From contig WBMQ01000009.1 in the NCBI GenBank assembly GCA_016630905.1, positions 310,001 to 374,000 on the forward strand: DNA of 64,000 nt. Reading direction: 5' to 3'. Origin of the DNA: Capillidium heterosporum. Its lineage: Eukaryota; Entomophthoromycota; Entomophthoromycetes; Entomophthorales; Capillidiaceae. Shown one piece after another: positions 45,248 through 56,232 of this stretch (its first letter is position 1; every line of letters starts with the position of its first letter). Made by a program: the position numbers and the translations under genes. The notes beneath the pieces are model-generated. The model was given only the letters and a program-made list of their open reading frames with translations. It ran no database searches and was not told the DNA's origin.

Positions 45248-46870
45248 CTGTTGACTCTGCTCCACCTTGATACCATTTTTAACCATTTCGTTGTTGTGCC
45301 TTTACCTGTACCTGTAGTTTAATCATCCAAGCCCTCTAAAATAAAGTTTTGCTCCTAAACCCAGTTGATCGGATCCTACTTCGCTCTATAATGTACATAC
45401 TCCACACTCATTAGACTTCAATGCTATTGCACTTTCAATAAATAATAACCTATCTTACTTTCTACCATATTTTTCTGTGTTTGAAGATGTATATGCTAAT
45501 ATAAGTTTAAGCTTTGTAGCATAAATATGGTACGTCACAGAGCCTTCAAGAGTCGTAGTTGAACTGGTTGCTAAGTCTTGTGTAAGTTCAATAACATGTA
45601 TTGTATATACTATAAGATACAGCCCCTATACGACTATGGCGCTACATATCTCGTATCTTTAGCATTATACTTTTGTACTACACCTAAGTAACTGCTATTT
45701 TCAAGTTTCATAGGGCATTTTCCAACAAAACAAATTGGTACCGGGCCTAACTACAAATATAAATATTCATATTGTAGCGGGGACCCAAAAAACCCAACTG
45801 GCTTTCTCTCATATGTCAAAAGTCCTCACTTTCAAATAATTTGCCGATATTGGTACGTGGCATCCATAACAAATGTCAACTTGAGTTCAAATTACCACCA
45901 ATCTAAGTTGAAGGGGAACCCACATTTTCTCCGGCCCAACTTATTGGATTCAACTGATTTTTTGTGGGAAGGTATTGGAAAGTGGTTGGGACAGGTGTTA
46001 AGGGACATGTTGATGGATTAAAAGGTATATTAATTTAAATTTTCGAAGCATACCAAATTAAGTCTAATGAAAGGTCCACTTCAATATTAGATTTTGAGGA
46101 GGTTGGTTGAATAACGTTGAGCTGCTGTTAGACCCCCATTTGTCTAAATGTCACATATCCTACTAATTTGTTCGAAATTAACAAAGAAAGGTGTGCATAG
46201 CTTCCATATTTAAAACTATACAATGTCATATACCTTCAAATCAATTTCAAATGGAATGGGATATAAAAAGAGGTTTTAGCCTAAAGTATTCGATAAGCTT
46301 GATAAACGTCTAATCTAGATAAACTTTTATACATACAAGTCTAAAGGCAATAATTATTGAATATTTTACATAGGTTATAGTAAAATTTGCGGTATCTAAA
46401 ATAATAGATAAAATGTAGGGGTATCGGTTATACAACTAACCTTATGTGATTGGGATTCCAAGATTTTGAAGTTGATCTTTGCTTGCAAGCTAATTTGTAC
46501 AGATTTCATCGTTTACGTTGCTATTTGGGAAATTGCTCATCAAAATCAAGATTATAAAGGTTAAATCTCGATATCGCTAAATAGAATGAAAAAATACTCA
46601 TACATAGTATTTACATTTAGGTTAACTCTTATGCTATGTGATGATTGACATATCACCTATTACATCACAGAAAATGCTACTAACAAATCAAATCTAGAGG
46701 ATCGTTATTTTACAAAAGGTTGATTTGCTAAACATTTATTAAAGTTCATAGGAACTATAGTCTTAATCCTACTTAAATAAGCTAAATTTACTCTAGCTGC
46801 AGCAACATATATATCAACTAGTATCATTTGAAAATTAAATATATGACTAAAACAAAGTATATAGATGATA
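45248..46870. other. AT-rich spacer
   Basis: The 3' region of the homeobox gene followed by about 1.3 kb with nothing recognisable before the OYE array. Confidence 0.45.
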
Positions 46871-46887
46871 CAATGCCTCATTACTAA

Positions 46888-48021
46888 AATTTAATGCACC
46901 AATTCAGCTACTCTCCAATAAACTTGTAATCCGTGTACCCAGACTGCCTTTCTATCCCCCTCATACGTGTAAAAGGTAGTAGGATCGTACAAACTAACTT
47001 CCAAGTTGTTGAATAACCTCTGTGGTAAATCAGGGTTAGAGATGTAGTACCTACCATAAACTACAGCGTCAAAGATGCCATCTCGAATCAAATTGTCGGC
47101 TTCGGTGAAATCGATACCCCCGTTCAAAAAGATTTTGGGACCGCTGATTACTTTGAGTAGGTCAAAGATGTCAAGGACAGTGCCTCTTTTAGCTAAATCG
47201 CATTCTGGTTCATACCGTACCAGCTGAATAAATCCAATCTGTCTCAAATTTAATTGTTCTATGAGATAAGTATAAGTATCTAAAGCCAATTGCTTAGGTT
47301 CGCCCATGTCATTGAATCCACCTGAAGGCGACAGTTTGATGCCTACGTTCTCCTTAGGGAAGACCTCTAGAAGCTGGTCCATAACTTCCAAGCTGAACCG
47401 AGCTCGATTTTCGATACTACCACCATAATCATCGGTACGCTGATTGGAGTGAGACTCCAAGAACTGGTGGGCTAGATAGCCATTAGCACTATGTAGTTCG
47501 ACGCCATCAAAGCCGGCCAACTTGGCGTTTTCAGCTGCCTTCCTAAATAGTTGGATGTAGTATTTGGGATCCTTGATTTCTTTAGGTAAACTGTAACCAG
47601 GTTGTCCCTCAAGCATCCTGAACTTACCACCGTTAGCTCGAATTGCCGAAGGAGCAAGAGGTGGTATACCGTCGTTCAAAAGTTCGTGGGCTGTTCTACC
47701 ACCATGCCACAGTTGTGCAAATATCAAGCCATCTTTAGCGTGCACAGCATCAATAACTTGTTTCTAGCCATTAATGTGTTCTTGGGTGTAGATACCAGGC
47801 ATCTCCGTCCACTCAAAACCTTGCTTTTCGATAGTAGCAGCTTCGGCCATAATTAAGCCACTGGAACAACGTTGGATGTAGTATTCAGTGTTGAGTTGGT
47901 CGGGGATCTTACCTCGGTTGCGGGTGAGCGATGCCATCAGTACACGATTCTTCAAGGTAAGGTTGCCAAGCTGTAGGGATTTTTGGAGATTTTGATTAAA
48001 GAGATTGTCAGTTACGGTCAT
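46888..48021 (-). pseudogene. Old Yellow Enzyme copy 1, with one nonsense codon and one frameshift
   Basis: The first of seven tandem OYE copies and almost full-length. The frame 47764-48021 (MTVTDNLFNQNLQ, VLMASLTRNRG) ends at TAG, 47764-47766. That triplet stands where all intact copies have TGG (Trp in EGWKQV/DGWKQV), and the frame continues at once to 46891. Near the 3' end the frame moves by one base after YTYEGDR. The sequence SGYTDYKFIGE is present in the neighbouring frame, so the true C-terminus is also broken. The remaining active-site motifs (QLWHGGR, ELHSANGYLAHQF) are intact. Decay therefore looks recent. Base-calling error at both sites is possible but less likely. Confidence 0.78.
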
Positions 48022-49210
48022 GTTGGATAGGCTGTTAATTCACTGATCCTAAGGTTGAAGTTTTCTTTGCTTAAAGTTATTGAAGTTGTTCACCTTGCTT
48101 TTTTTATATTGCTGGTTTTTTAGTTAAAATTTGAAATTTATAGTTAGATGAAGGGTGGTACCTAAAGCGCTGCAGCTTATAATTTTCACTAACCATCTGA
48201 AAATCTAATCGAGGCGTAAATTTTTAATCATCTGCTTAGAAGCTATCTTTAGCTGCATCGACTTGTATTTCAAAGATAGTGTTCTTTTATTACTTTTGAT
48301 TGTTACTTGGAAAGAAATTTTCTTTTGAATATTCGCATCAGATTGCCAAAACCCATTTGGTCTGATTTTTAGAAGCAATTCCTTCTAAGCGTTTCCCACT
48401 CAGATATTTTGCAGAAACTCAACTTACTAGACGTCTATACCAAATATTTAACTTCCAAATTACCTACAATCAAAGTATATCCATAAGTACAATATATTAA
48501 AAGTGACTTATGGCCTGTTATTTCCATATTTTCAAGTATTTAAATCAGAATTGGTTGAAATTTAAACTGCAAGTTAACTATTCAAGTTTTTAATTCATTT
48601 AGCTTTGCAATTACATTTCGCATCAGCTTCACGAGAGCCACTATAATTGCTTTTACTCATGTCATTGTTTCTCTTATTTTTTACGCTAGGTGATCATGTT
48701 TATTCTAAATTCAAAAAGACCACTGCAATTATATATATTTGTAACGATGCATTGGTCAGTAAGCACCTTTTTTTCTACTACTCTCTGGCTAAATGCTTCA
48801 GTTGAATTTTACCGTACCCTTGGTTAATATCCTATAAATAGTTATTTTCAATTAACTCATGTATATGAATGTTAGTAAATTGATCTCTATTCTAAAAAGG
48901 AAGCTATTGTAAACCGTTTGCCTCGAGTTTTTAATTGGCAATCACTTTACCTTTAGAAAGACAGTAGTACTGTTTTATCAGAAAACACCTAGTTCACAGT
49001 ATCTTCCATTCCTGTATTATCGAACAGCTTGGGCTTCTTCGAAAACATCATAGACTAGTCGATCAATATACCTTTGACTTTGACAATCAAATACTTTTAC
49101 ATTTACAATAAGCAAGAGCTTCGCTGGTAGTTAGGAATATATTATAAATTAAATAGCCAAGGTATATAAGCTGATGCTTTATTAGTTTAACAGTTAAAAG
49201 AATACATAAG
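48022..49210. other. Spacer in the OYE array
   Basis: AT-rich, with no gene. It includes the upstream region of copy 1, where the TATA-like sequence (near 48107) has a longer A-run than in the intact copies. Confidence 0.4.
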
Positions 49211-50303
49211 GGCTAATTCTAAACGAACTTGTAATTGGTATACCCAACCTCTTTTTCTTAAAGATGTAGAGCGAAATATATTGTAAAAGTTAAGTTTCAA
49301 ATTGTTGAACAATCGTCTCGGTAAGTCCAGGTTAGAGATATAGTTGCTATCGTATACTATGGCATCGATAGTATCACTCTCTATCAATCAGTCGACATCT
49401 TCGACTTTGATATTCTCATCAAAAATACTTTAGGGTCTTTGACAATAACTAAATCGAAGATGTTAAATTCAGCACCACGGTTGGTGAAATCGAATATATA
49501 TTTATAAACTGAATTTAACCGATCTGCCTTACATTGAGCTGTTTAATTAGGTAAATATAAGTCTATAGTAAAAGGCCTTTAGGTTCGCCCATGTCATTAC
49601 CATCACCAGCCAGAGTTAGCTTGATACCGATCAACTCCTTAGGGTAAGCTTTTAAAAGTTAGCTAATGATCTCCAAGCCGAATTAAGTCCTATCCTTAAT
49701 ATTTCCACCACAGTTATCGGTACTTTGGTTGGAGTGCGATTCCAAGAACTGATGAGGTAGGTAATCATTACCGTGATATAATTCAACCCCATCGATCTCG
49801 GCTAACTTCGTATTCTCTGTAGCCTTTTTATATAATTGAATGTAATGCTTAGGCTCTTCGATAGCTACTGGTGTAGAGTATTCGGTTTTTTGATAAGATT
49901 CTAAATTTGTCAGCGTTGGCCCGAATTGCTAAAAGAGCTACTGACGAAATGTTATTGTTTATTTACTCGTGATCAACTCTACCTAAGTGCCACAGTTGGA
50001 CAAAAACTAAACCACTTTTGACATGGGCTTAGCCGATAGTTAACTTCCAGCCATCGATTTATTGTTGAGTAAAGATATGTAGGGTATTGAACCATTTAAT
50101 TCTCTGCTTTTCGATGATGGTACCTTTGGAGATGATCAGGCCATCAAAACTACGTTGTCTGTAGTATTGGGTGTTGATGTGGTCAGGGATTTTACCAGGG
50201 TTACAAGTGAGTGGAGCCATTATTATATGGTTTTTCAAGATCAGTTTGTCAAATTATGGGATCCCGTAGATTCTTGTTGAAGAGGCTGTTGGTTACAGTT
50301 ATA
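49211..50303 (-). pseudogene. Old Yellow Enzyme copy 2, heavily decayed
   Basis: The minus strand keeps OYE landmarks in all frames across the whole length. TIDAIVYDSNYISNLDLPRR is at the 3' end (49290-49380). GDMGEPKGL is near 49580 and a HGNDYLPHQFLESHSNQ-like stretch near 49730-49780. QLWHLGR lies near 49985, and NSLFNKNL is at the 5' end. The start codon is ATA in place of ATG (about 50301-50303). Many stops and indels are present. It is much older than the lesion in copy 1. Confidence 0.75.
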
Positions 50304-51458
50304 TTCGATATTAAGATGCCTGTTGTATAATGCTACTTTGACTTTAATTTTAGTTTTTGTAGTCATCTCGACCCCTTTTACACACTGTTGTAGCTAGAAT
50401 TCGATTAACAATTCTCAGAAGCATCTCCATCACCCTTACATCTTTAGCTTCCTAACACTAATTTCTGCATGTCATTCCTTACCGTTTGGTCTACCATCAA
50501 AGGTCTCATCCTTAAAGTTCTATGATTTCATCCAATCTAATTTAAATGTAAATGTAGCTTCTTGATTGGCCTAAACCTTAAATATTCAATTAGCAATTAA
50601 TGAGAAGCTATGTATTTGATCAATAGAAGTTAAAGGATCACTATTTAGAACATATTATGAAGCTTTAATAGAAATTGACGTTAGTAGTGTAGTGATGTAG
50701 ATTTCTAATTAGATTTCATTAAACTGTGCTTTTATTGCCAATCACATACATACAACTTTAAAGCAAGCCTTTTAAAGTTCAAATTACTAGTGTGAAATAA
50801 TTGCCAAGTTCTAATCAGATTTAGTATCTATGATTCCTAAATACCTCTGAATAAAACAATGCTATTTAACCATCCTAGATAGCATTGGATTTGATATAAA
50901 CCTAAAGGCCAATTTAGACTTAAGATGGTGATACCTACATCGGATTACTTTTGCATGGTTTCTGTTAAATACTAAATATAATATAGGTGCTTCATTTCAT
51001 CAGTAAGAATAGTAAACTTATCATACAAACTTTATTAATCGAATAAAGAGCTTTTTGAGGCACATTTTTATAATGTTTGGCGACAAAGTTTTTGTCTTTT
51101 TGGCTTACAATAGTGATTGAAATTTACACATCACTAAAGCCAAGTATATGATCTCAGCTTTATAAATTAATCATTTTCATAAATCGAGGGTTACTTATAT
51201 GAAAAATCAACATAAAAGGGTTTTTTAAAGGCTCAGATTAGTAAAATCCATCATTCCTTAACATAAAGGAATATTTCAAGGACAAATATCAACGCTTTAA
51301 TTTAGTAGTTATAAAGTCTATAAAGTAAATTGATTAAATTTACCAAACACTTCATGCTTATTAGGAAAATCTAACCTATTTAAAATATATTGCTTTACAA
51401 GTTATTAAAATATTAAATAGAAGGCACATATACAAGACAACACTTTACCAATCCGATT
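50304..51458. other. Spacer in the OYE array
   Basis: AT-rich, with no supported gene. Confidence 0.45.
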
Positions 51459-52589
51459 TCAAAGATTGCTTACCAAGTGTTTCTCAATGAACTTATAGTC
51501 GGTATATCCAACCTCCCTCTTATTCTCTGGATAAGTGTAGAAGGTAATACGATCCCAAGGACTGAGTTCCAAGTTGTTAAATATTCTTTCTGGCAAGTCA
51601 GGATTAGATATGTAGTGTCTGCCGTAGACTACAGCATCAATAGTGCCGTCCTTAACTAATTGATTGGCGTATTGAGGATTAACTTCACCATTCAAAAAGA
51701 CTTTAGGACCTTTGATTACTTTAACTAGATCGAAGATATCGATTTGGGTACCACGTTTGGTGGGATCAAAGAAAGGTAAGAGTCTCATAAACTGAATATA
51801 GCCAATCTGTCTCAAGTTCAACTGCTCAATAAGGTAGGTGTAGGTATCCATCAAAAGTTCTTTGGGCTCACCCATATCGTTGTGCCCACCGCAGGGAGAC
51901 AACTTGATGCCAACAGCTTCTTTGGGATAAACTTGCAAAAACTGGTCAATAATTTCTAAGCTAAACCGAGCCCGATTTTCAATGCTTCCACCGTAATTGT
52001 CGGTACGTTGGTTTGAGTGTGATTCTAAAAATTGATTGGGTAGGTAGCCATTGGCACTGTGTAGTTCTACCCCATCAAAACCAGCTAATTTAGCATTTTC
52101 GGCTGCCTTTCTATAGAGCTGGATGTAATACTTGGGGTCCTCAATAGCTTTTGGTGTGGAATAACCAGGTTCACCTTCGAGATTTCTAAGCTTACCAGCT
52201 TTACTTTGGATAGCAGATGGGGCAGGTGGTGGCACACCATCATTCAAAAACTCATGGGCTGCCCTACCCGAATGCCACAATTGGGCGAAAATCAAGCCTC
52301 CTTTAGCGTGGATCTCGCTGACGACCTGCTTCCACCCATCGATATGCTCTTGGGTGAGAAGACTAGGAACTTCTGAAAATTCAATACCTTGCTTCTCGAG
52401 TACAATGCCTTCCGATAAGATTAATCCACTTGAGCTACGTTGGCCATAGTATTCGGCGTTGAGTTGGTCAGGGATTTTACCACGGTTGCGAGTAAGAGAT
52501 GCCATGACTATACGGTTCTTCAAGATGAGCTTACCGAGTTGCAAAGGAGTCTGTAGGCTTTGATTATAGAGGTTGTCGGTTATAGTCAT
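51459..52589 (-). CDS. Old Yellow Enzyme (FMN-dependent ene-reductase), copy 3
   Basis: 376 residues, a single exon, full OYE length. The family uses NADPH and FMN to reduce activated C=C bonds in the cytosol; the physiological substrate is usually unknown. The TIM-barrel landmarks are in order: VMASLTRNRG (flavin-contact Thr near 33), FAQLWHSGRAAHE (Gln near 103), FDGVELHSANGYLPNQFLES (the His-x2-Asn pair near 177/180, then Tyr), YGGSIENRARF and VVYGRHYISNPDLPER (phosphate-binding Arg). The usual flavin-contact Arg in GIRLSP is Lys here (GIKLSP). The C-terminus is six residues longer than in its neighbours. The central 433 bp is almost identical to copy 4. Confidence 0.9.
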   Translation of the reverse strand: MTITDNLYNQSLQTPLQLGKLILKNRIVMASLTRNRGKIPDQLNAEYYGQRSSSGLILSEGIVLEKQGIEFSEVPSLLTQEHIDGWKQVVSEIHAKGGLIFAQLWHSGRAAHEFLNDGVPPPAPSAIQSKAGKLRNLEGEPGYSTPKAIEDPKYYIQLYRKAAENAKLAGFDGVELHSANGYLPNQFLESHSNQRTDNYGGSIENRARFSLEIIDQFLQVYPKEAVGIKLSPCGGHNDMGEPKELLMDTYTYLIEQLNLRQIGYIQFMRLLPFFDPTKRGTQIDIFDLVKVIKGPKVFLNGEVNPQYANQLVKDGTIDAVVYGRHYISNPDLPERIFNNLELSPWDRITFYTYPENKREVGYTDYKFIEKHLVSNL

Positions 52590-52664
52590 ACTTGATCGCT
52601 AATTTCTGTTGGACAGTGCTAGGCTTCTTTTTATAATAAAGGCTGTCGAAGGATACTTCAGTGT

Positions 52665-52672
52665 CTTTTATA
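52665..52672 (-). promoter_or_regulatory. TATA box of OYE copy 3
   Basis: TATAAAAG on the minus strand, about 76 bp before the ATG. Confidence 0.5.
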
Positions 52673-53144
52673 CCTTCTCATCACAACTAAGTTAGATTCA
52701 CAATTTAATCGCCATTTCGCCATAATTTAAACTTTACTTTAGTATTAGATAGAGCTTTTCTAGCCAGTAAATCTACCTTTACCTTGCCTATATCAATTTT
52801 ACTCTGATCCATTCCAATCAATAGTGTTCCATCAAAAATACTTCATCTAGTCATATATTCTATTCCATCCACTTTTATATATCCCTCGATATAAGTTGAA
52901 TTATGTGAAGGCTAGCCATCACATGCACTAGAAAAGTGGAGGGCTAAAGCCCAATAAAGCAACTTATAGGATGAGAAAGAACAATCGCATGCTAAAATAT
53001 TACCAAGTTAAGACTTATTCCGAAAATTTTACTATTATTTTCAATTCTTCGGACAAATTTTGCATATTTCAAAATGAAAGTTTTTATTGAGCTAGATACC
53101 TAAATAGCAGTTTATTGCTACGAATTCATAAGATATAAACCAAG

Positions 53145-54254
53145 TTAGTTTTCAAAGAACTTATAGTCAGTATATCCATTCTCTCTCTTTTCCCCATAGG
53201 TGTAAAACAATTTAGTATTGTAAGGACTGAGGTTCAATTTGTTGAATAGTCGTTCAGGCAAGTCCGGGTTAGAGATGTAGTCTCTACCGTAGACTACAGC
53301 ATCAATAGCACCGTCCTTGACTAATTGATCGGCATCTTGGGCCTTAACTTCTCCATTCAAAAAAACTTTAGGACCTTTGATTACTTTAACTAGATCGAAG
53401 ATATCGATTTGAGTACCACGTTTGGTGGGATCAAAGAAAGGTAAGAGTCTCATAAACTGAATATAGCCAATCTGTCTCAAGTTCAACTGCTCAATAAGGT
53501 AGGTGTAGGTATCCATCAAAAGTTCTTTGGGCTCACCCATATCGTTGTGCCCACCGCAGGGAGACAACTTGATACCGACAGCTTCTTTGGGATAAACTTG
53601 CAAAAACTGGTCGATGACCTCTAAGCTAAACCGAGCCCGATTTTCAATGCTTCCACCGTAATTGTCGGTACGTTGGTTTGAGTGTGATTCTAAAAATTGA
53701 TTGGGTAGGTAGCCATTGGCACTGTGTAGTTCTACCCCATCAAAACCAGCTAATTTAGCATTTTCGGCTGCCTTTCTATAGAGCTGGACGTAGTGCTTAG
53801 GATCTTCAATGGCTTTAGGTGTAGAGTAACCAGGTTGACCTTCGAGGGTTCTAAATTTACCACCATTGGCTCTGATTGCCGATGGAGCAGGTGGAGGAAT
53901 TCCATCGTTCAACAGCTCGTGAGCTGCCCTGCCCATATGCCACAGTTGGACAAATATAAGACCGCCTTTGGCATGAACCTCGGCAGTTACTTTCTTCCAT
54001 CCCTCAATTTGCTCTTGTGTATAAATCCCTGGTGCGTCTTGCCATTCACCACCTTGTTTTTCAATTAGAGTGGCTTCGGAGAGGATCAATCCACATGAGC
54101 TACGTTGGCCGTAGTATAGGGCATTGAGTTGATCTGGTACTTTTCCACGGTTGCGAGTGAGGGATGCCATTACGATGCGATTCTTCAAGGTGAATTTACC
54201 GAGTTGCAAGGGCTTTTGGAGGTTTCGATTGAAGGCGTTGTCAGTTATGGTCAT
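53145..54254 (-). CDS. Old Yellow Enzyme, copy 4
   Basis: 369 residues, a single exon. It carries all OYE landmarks: SLTRNRG, FVQLWHMGRAAHE, FDGVELHSANGYLPNQFLES, YGGSIENRARF and VVYGRDYISNPDLPERL, with GIKLSP again carrying Lys. From the barrel centre to FLNGEV it is nearly the same as copy 3, but the first 160 and last 75 residues are clearly different, which points to gene conversion. The N-terminal third is closer to copies 5 and 6 (QKPLQLGKFTLKNRIVMA). It is probably a cytosolic NADPH:enone reductase. Confidence 0.9.
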   Translation of the reverse strand: MTITDNAFNRNLQKPLQLGKFTLKNRIVMASLTRNRGKVPDQLNALYYGQRSSCGLILSEATLIEKQGGEWQDAPGIYTQEQIEGWKKVTAEVHAKGGLIFVQLWHMGRAAHELLNDGIPPPAPSAIRANGGKFRTLEGQPGYSTPKAIEDPKHYVQLYRKAAENAKLAGFDGVELHSANGYLPNQFLESHSNQRTDNYGGSIENRARFSLEVIDQFLQVYPKEAVGIKLSPCGGHNDMGEPKELLMDTYTYLIEQLNLRQIGYIQFMRLLPFFDPTKRGTQIDIFDLVKVIKGPKVFLNGEVKAQDADQLVKDGAIDAVVYGRDYISNPDLPERLFNKLNLSPYNTKLFYTYGEKRENGYTDYKFFEN

Positions 54255-54321
54255 GTTAAATGTTTGGATTGCAAATTCACTGCTATTCTTTATTTTTGTT
54301 TAATAAGAACCATTCTGTTTC

Positions 54322-54329
54322 CTTTTATA
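54322..54329 (-). promoter_or_regulatory. TATA box of OYE copy 4
   Basis: TATAAAAG on the minus strand, about 68 bp before the ATG at 54254. Confidence 0.5.
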
Positions 54330-55290
54330 CGGTTTTTGTATATATAAATTTATCGATGTATACGATTAGAACTATCATTCTCTAACGGAAGGTCCGATTT
54401 TTAGGCTTTCATTCCTGCTTTAGCAGCTTGCTGTTATAAAATGAATTCAATATATTTTGCTAATTTTAGATTTGAGCTGAACTTATTGGTTGTAACTTGT
54501 GGTGAGTGTATGTCCATTACTATTACAATCGACTAATATTTTCTATGATCTTATCGCTTATGATGTTTCTATAGGTTATCTTTATACACTTAATCATCGA
54601 TATTTTTTGATTACTAATAGTTAATCGATCATCAAAGCACATTAGCTTGAAGGTACAACTGCAAAACATTTCATATAGTTTTTGTTCCTTCCTGATAGAT
54701 ATATATAATCATTACTACTATGCTCAAATAAGCTGCATTTCGTACATATTAATTCTAAAGATTTACAAGAAAGGTATATTGCAAAGAATATATGAGAATA
54801 TCATGCCATATAGGTTAGTAATTGATGTGACGGGCAACTTTGAGTATAGCTATGGCAGTTATATTCCTGGTTATATTCAGCTCAACCTTTTAAAGCAGCA
54901 AGACATTTAGTCCAAACATATAGTAAAGTAGGTATAACAACCCTGGTCGTCACAATCCCGATTATTAGGTCATAGACCTATTCTTTTCTCAGATTCCCTT
55001 CCTCTTGCCATTTCTTACTAATTTTCAAATTCTTTTTTTGTTTCCCAATTCATAACTATCTTAGTTACGAATCCACCCTACATATCAAATATTTTGATTG
55101 CCTCTATTATTCTTAAACTTGACTATAACCTGGGAACTCCAGCGATTAGCAGCACATTAGCTGATCCACACCTTCCAACAATGGAAACGCACCAGTAGTA
55201 GTTAATCGAATTACTGGCTCTTTTGGATAAACTTGGTAAACACTCAATTAATCTATAGAGTAGTGGATTGCCGAAGGGGAAACCAATCCC
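54330..55290. other. Spacer
   Basis: AT-rich; the open frame 54647-54910 (+) resembles nothing. From about 55290 the copied segment described next may begin. Confidence 0.4.
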
Positions 55291-55508
55291 GCTAGCATCA
55301 CTACAACCAAGATGCCAAAGGGATATTTAAACCCCTCGACGACTACCAAAAGCCAGTATCTTGACAACGTTCCACCTCGCTATTTTCTAAATAGCTGTTA
55401 CTCATCCCCTGTCCCTAGCCATAGCTGTTCCCAGCAGCCTGATCTCGTCCTTCGTCCCTAAATAAATTTATCCTTTACTTGTACTTTTATTTTCAGCATA
55501 GTAATACT

Positions 55509-56023
55509 ATGTGGTCTAGTCTCTCCATCCTTCCAGCCTCCTATTACCTTTTAACAATCTTTGCTACCCTCGGATCTCATCTTCTTTGGGTGATTAATAT
55601 TACTACTACAGTCTACTCCTTTGAACCAACGTTGACCTATCAACAAACCCCTACTTTTGACCCTAACACTATGGGATCAGTGGTTGCGCAACCACCACCT
55701 AGCCGGCCCCCTTTAGTTCAGCACTACTCCACTTCCAAGTCCCAACCCATCTCTCCGGTCCCCTCCTGGAACTGGGACTTGACTACCATGTATGGGCACT
55801 CCTTATGGTGTACCTCCTTCACCTGGCTGTCCGGCCGGCCATCCGGAGAATTCAAGCCTTTGTCACCAATGCAGTGGTGGGCCTTAGTCCCGCTTTCCTA
55901 ACCTACCACGTCATGAGTTCCCAATATGATGCTATCATTGACTGGATTCAGCGATACCTCCCTGGACCTTACAGTAGGTATATATCCAATAAATATTTAT
56001 TGTTATATTCACCTATAGATTAA
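55509..56023 (+). pseudogene. Frameshifted inverted copy of the proline-rich membrane protein gene
   Basis: It matches the intact gene at 6641-7183 along its length: MWSSLSILPASYYLLTIFAT, LGSHLLWVINITTTV, PTFDPNTMGSV, a Pro-rich linker, SWNWDLTTM. Near 55788-55792 one base is missing (ACC ATG TA TGG against ACG GTC GTG TGG). The downstream match (WALLMVYLLHLAVRP, RRIQAFVTNAVVG, GPYS) continues in another frame (55805-56023). The C-terminus after GPYS also differs. Similarity extends upstream (agccatagctgtt and tttcagcatag are shared), so a DNA segment rather than a transcript was copied. An open plus-strand stretch at about 55312-55464 may be its 5' exon. It lies inside the minus-strand OYE array and is transcribed against it. 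Confidence 0.75.
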
Positions 56024-56232
56024 GGAATCCAACATAAGTTCTCAAGAGCAGCATTTATTAAACATACATATCGATGCAGTTTAATATATAAAAACTGATC
56101 TTGATATATCTTTATTTTAAATTTTCTTACTATTATACACAGCCATTAAAAATTAGATATAATTAAGGTCCTAAACAAAAAATATATAAAAACTAACATT
56201 TATTACTATAGTTTCCAATTTTACAAGCCAAA

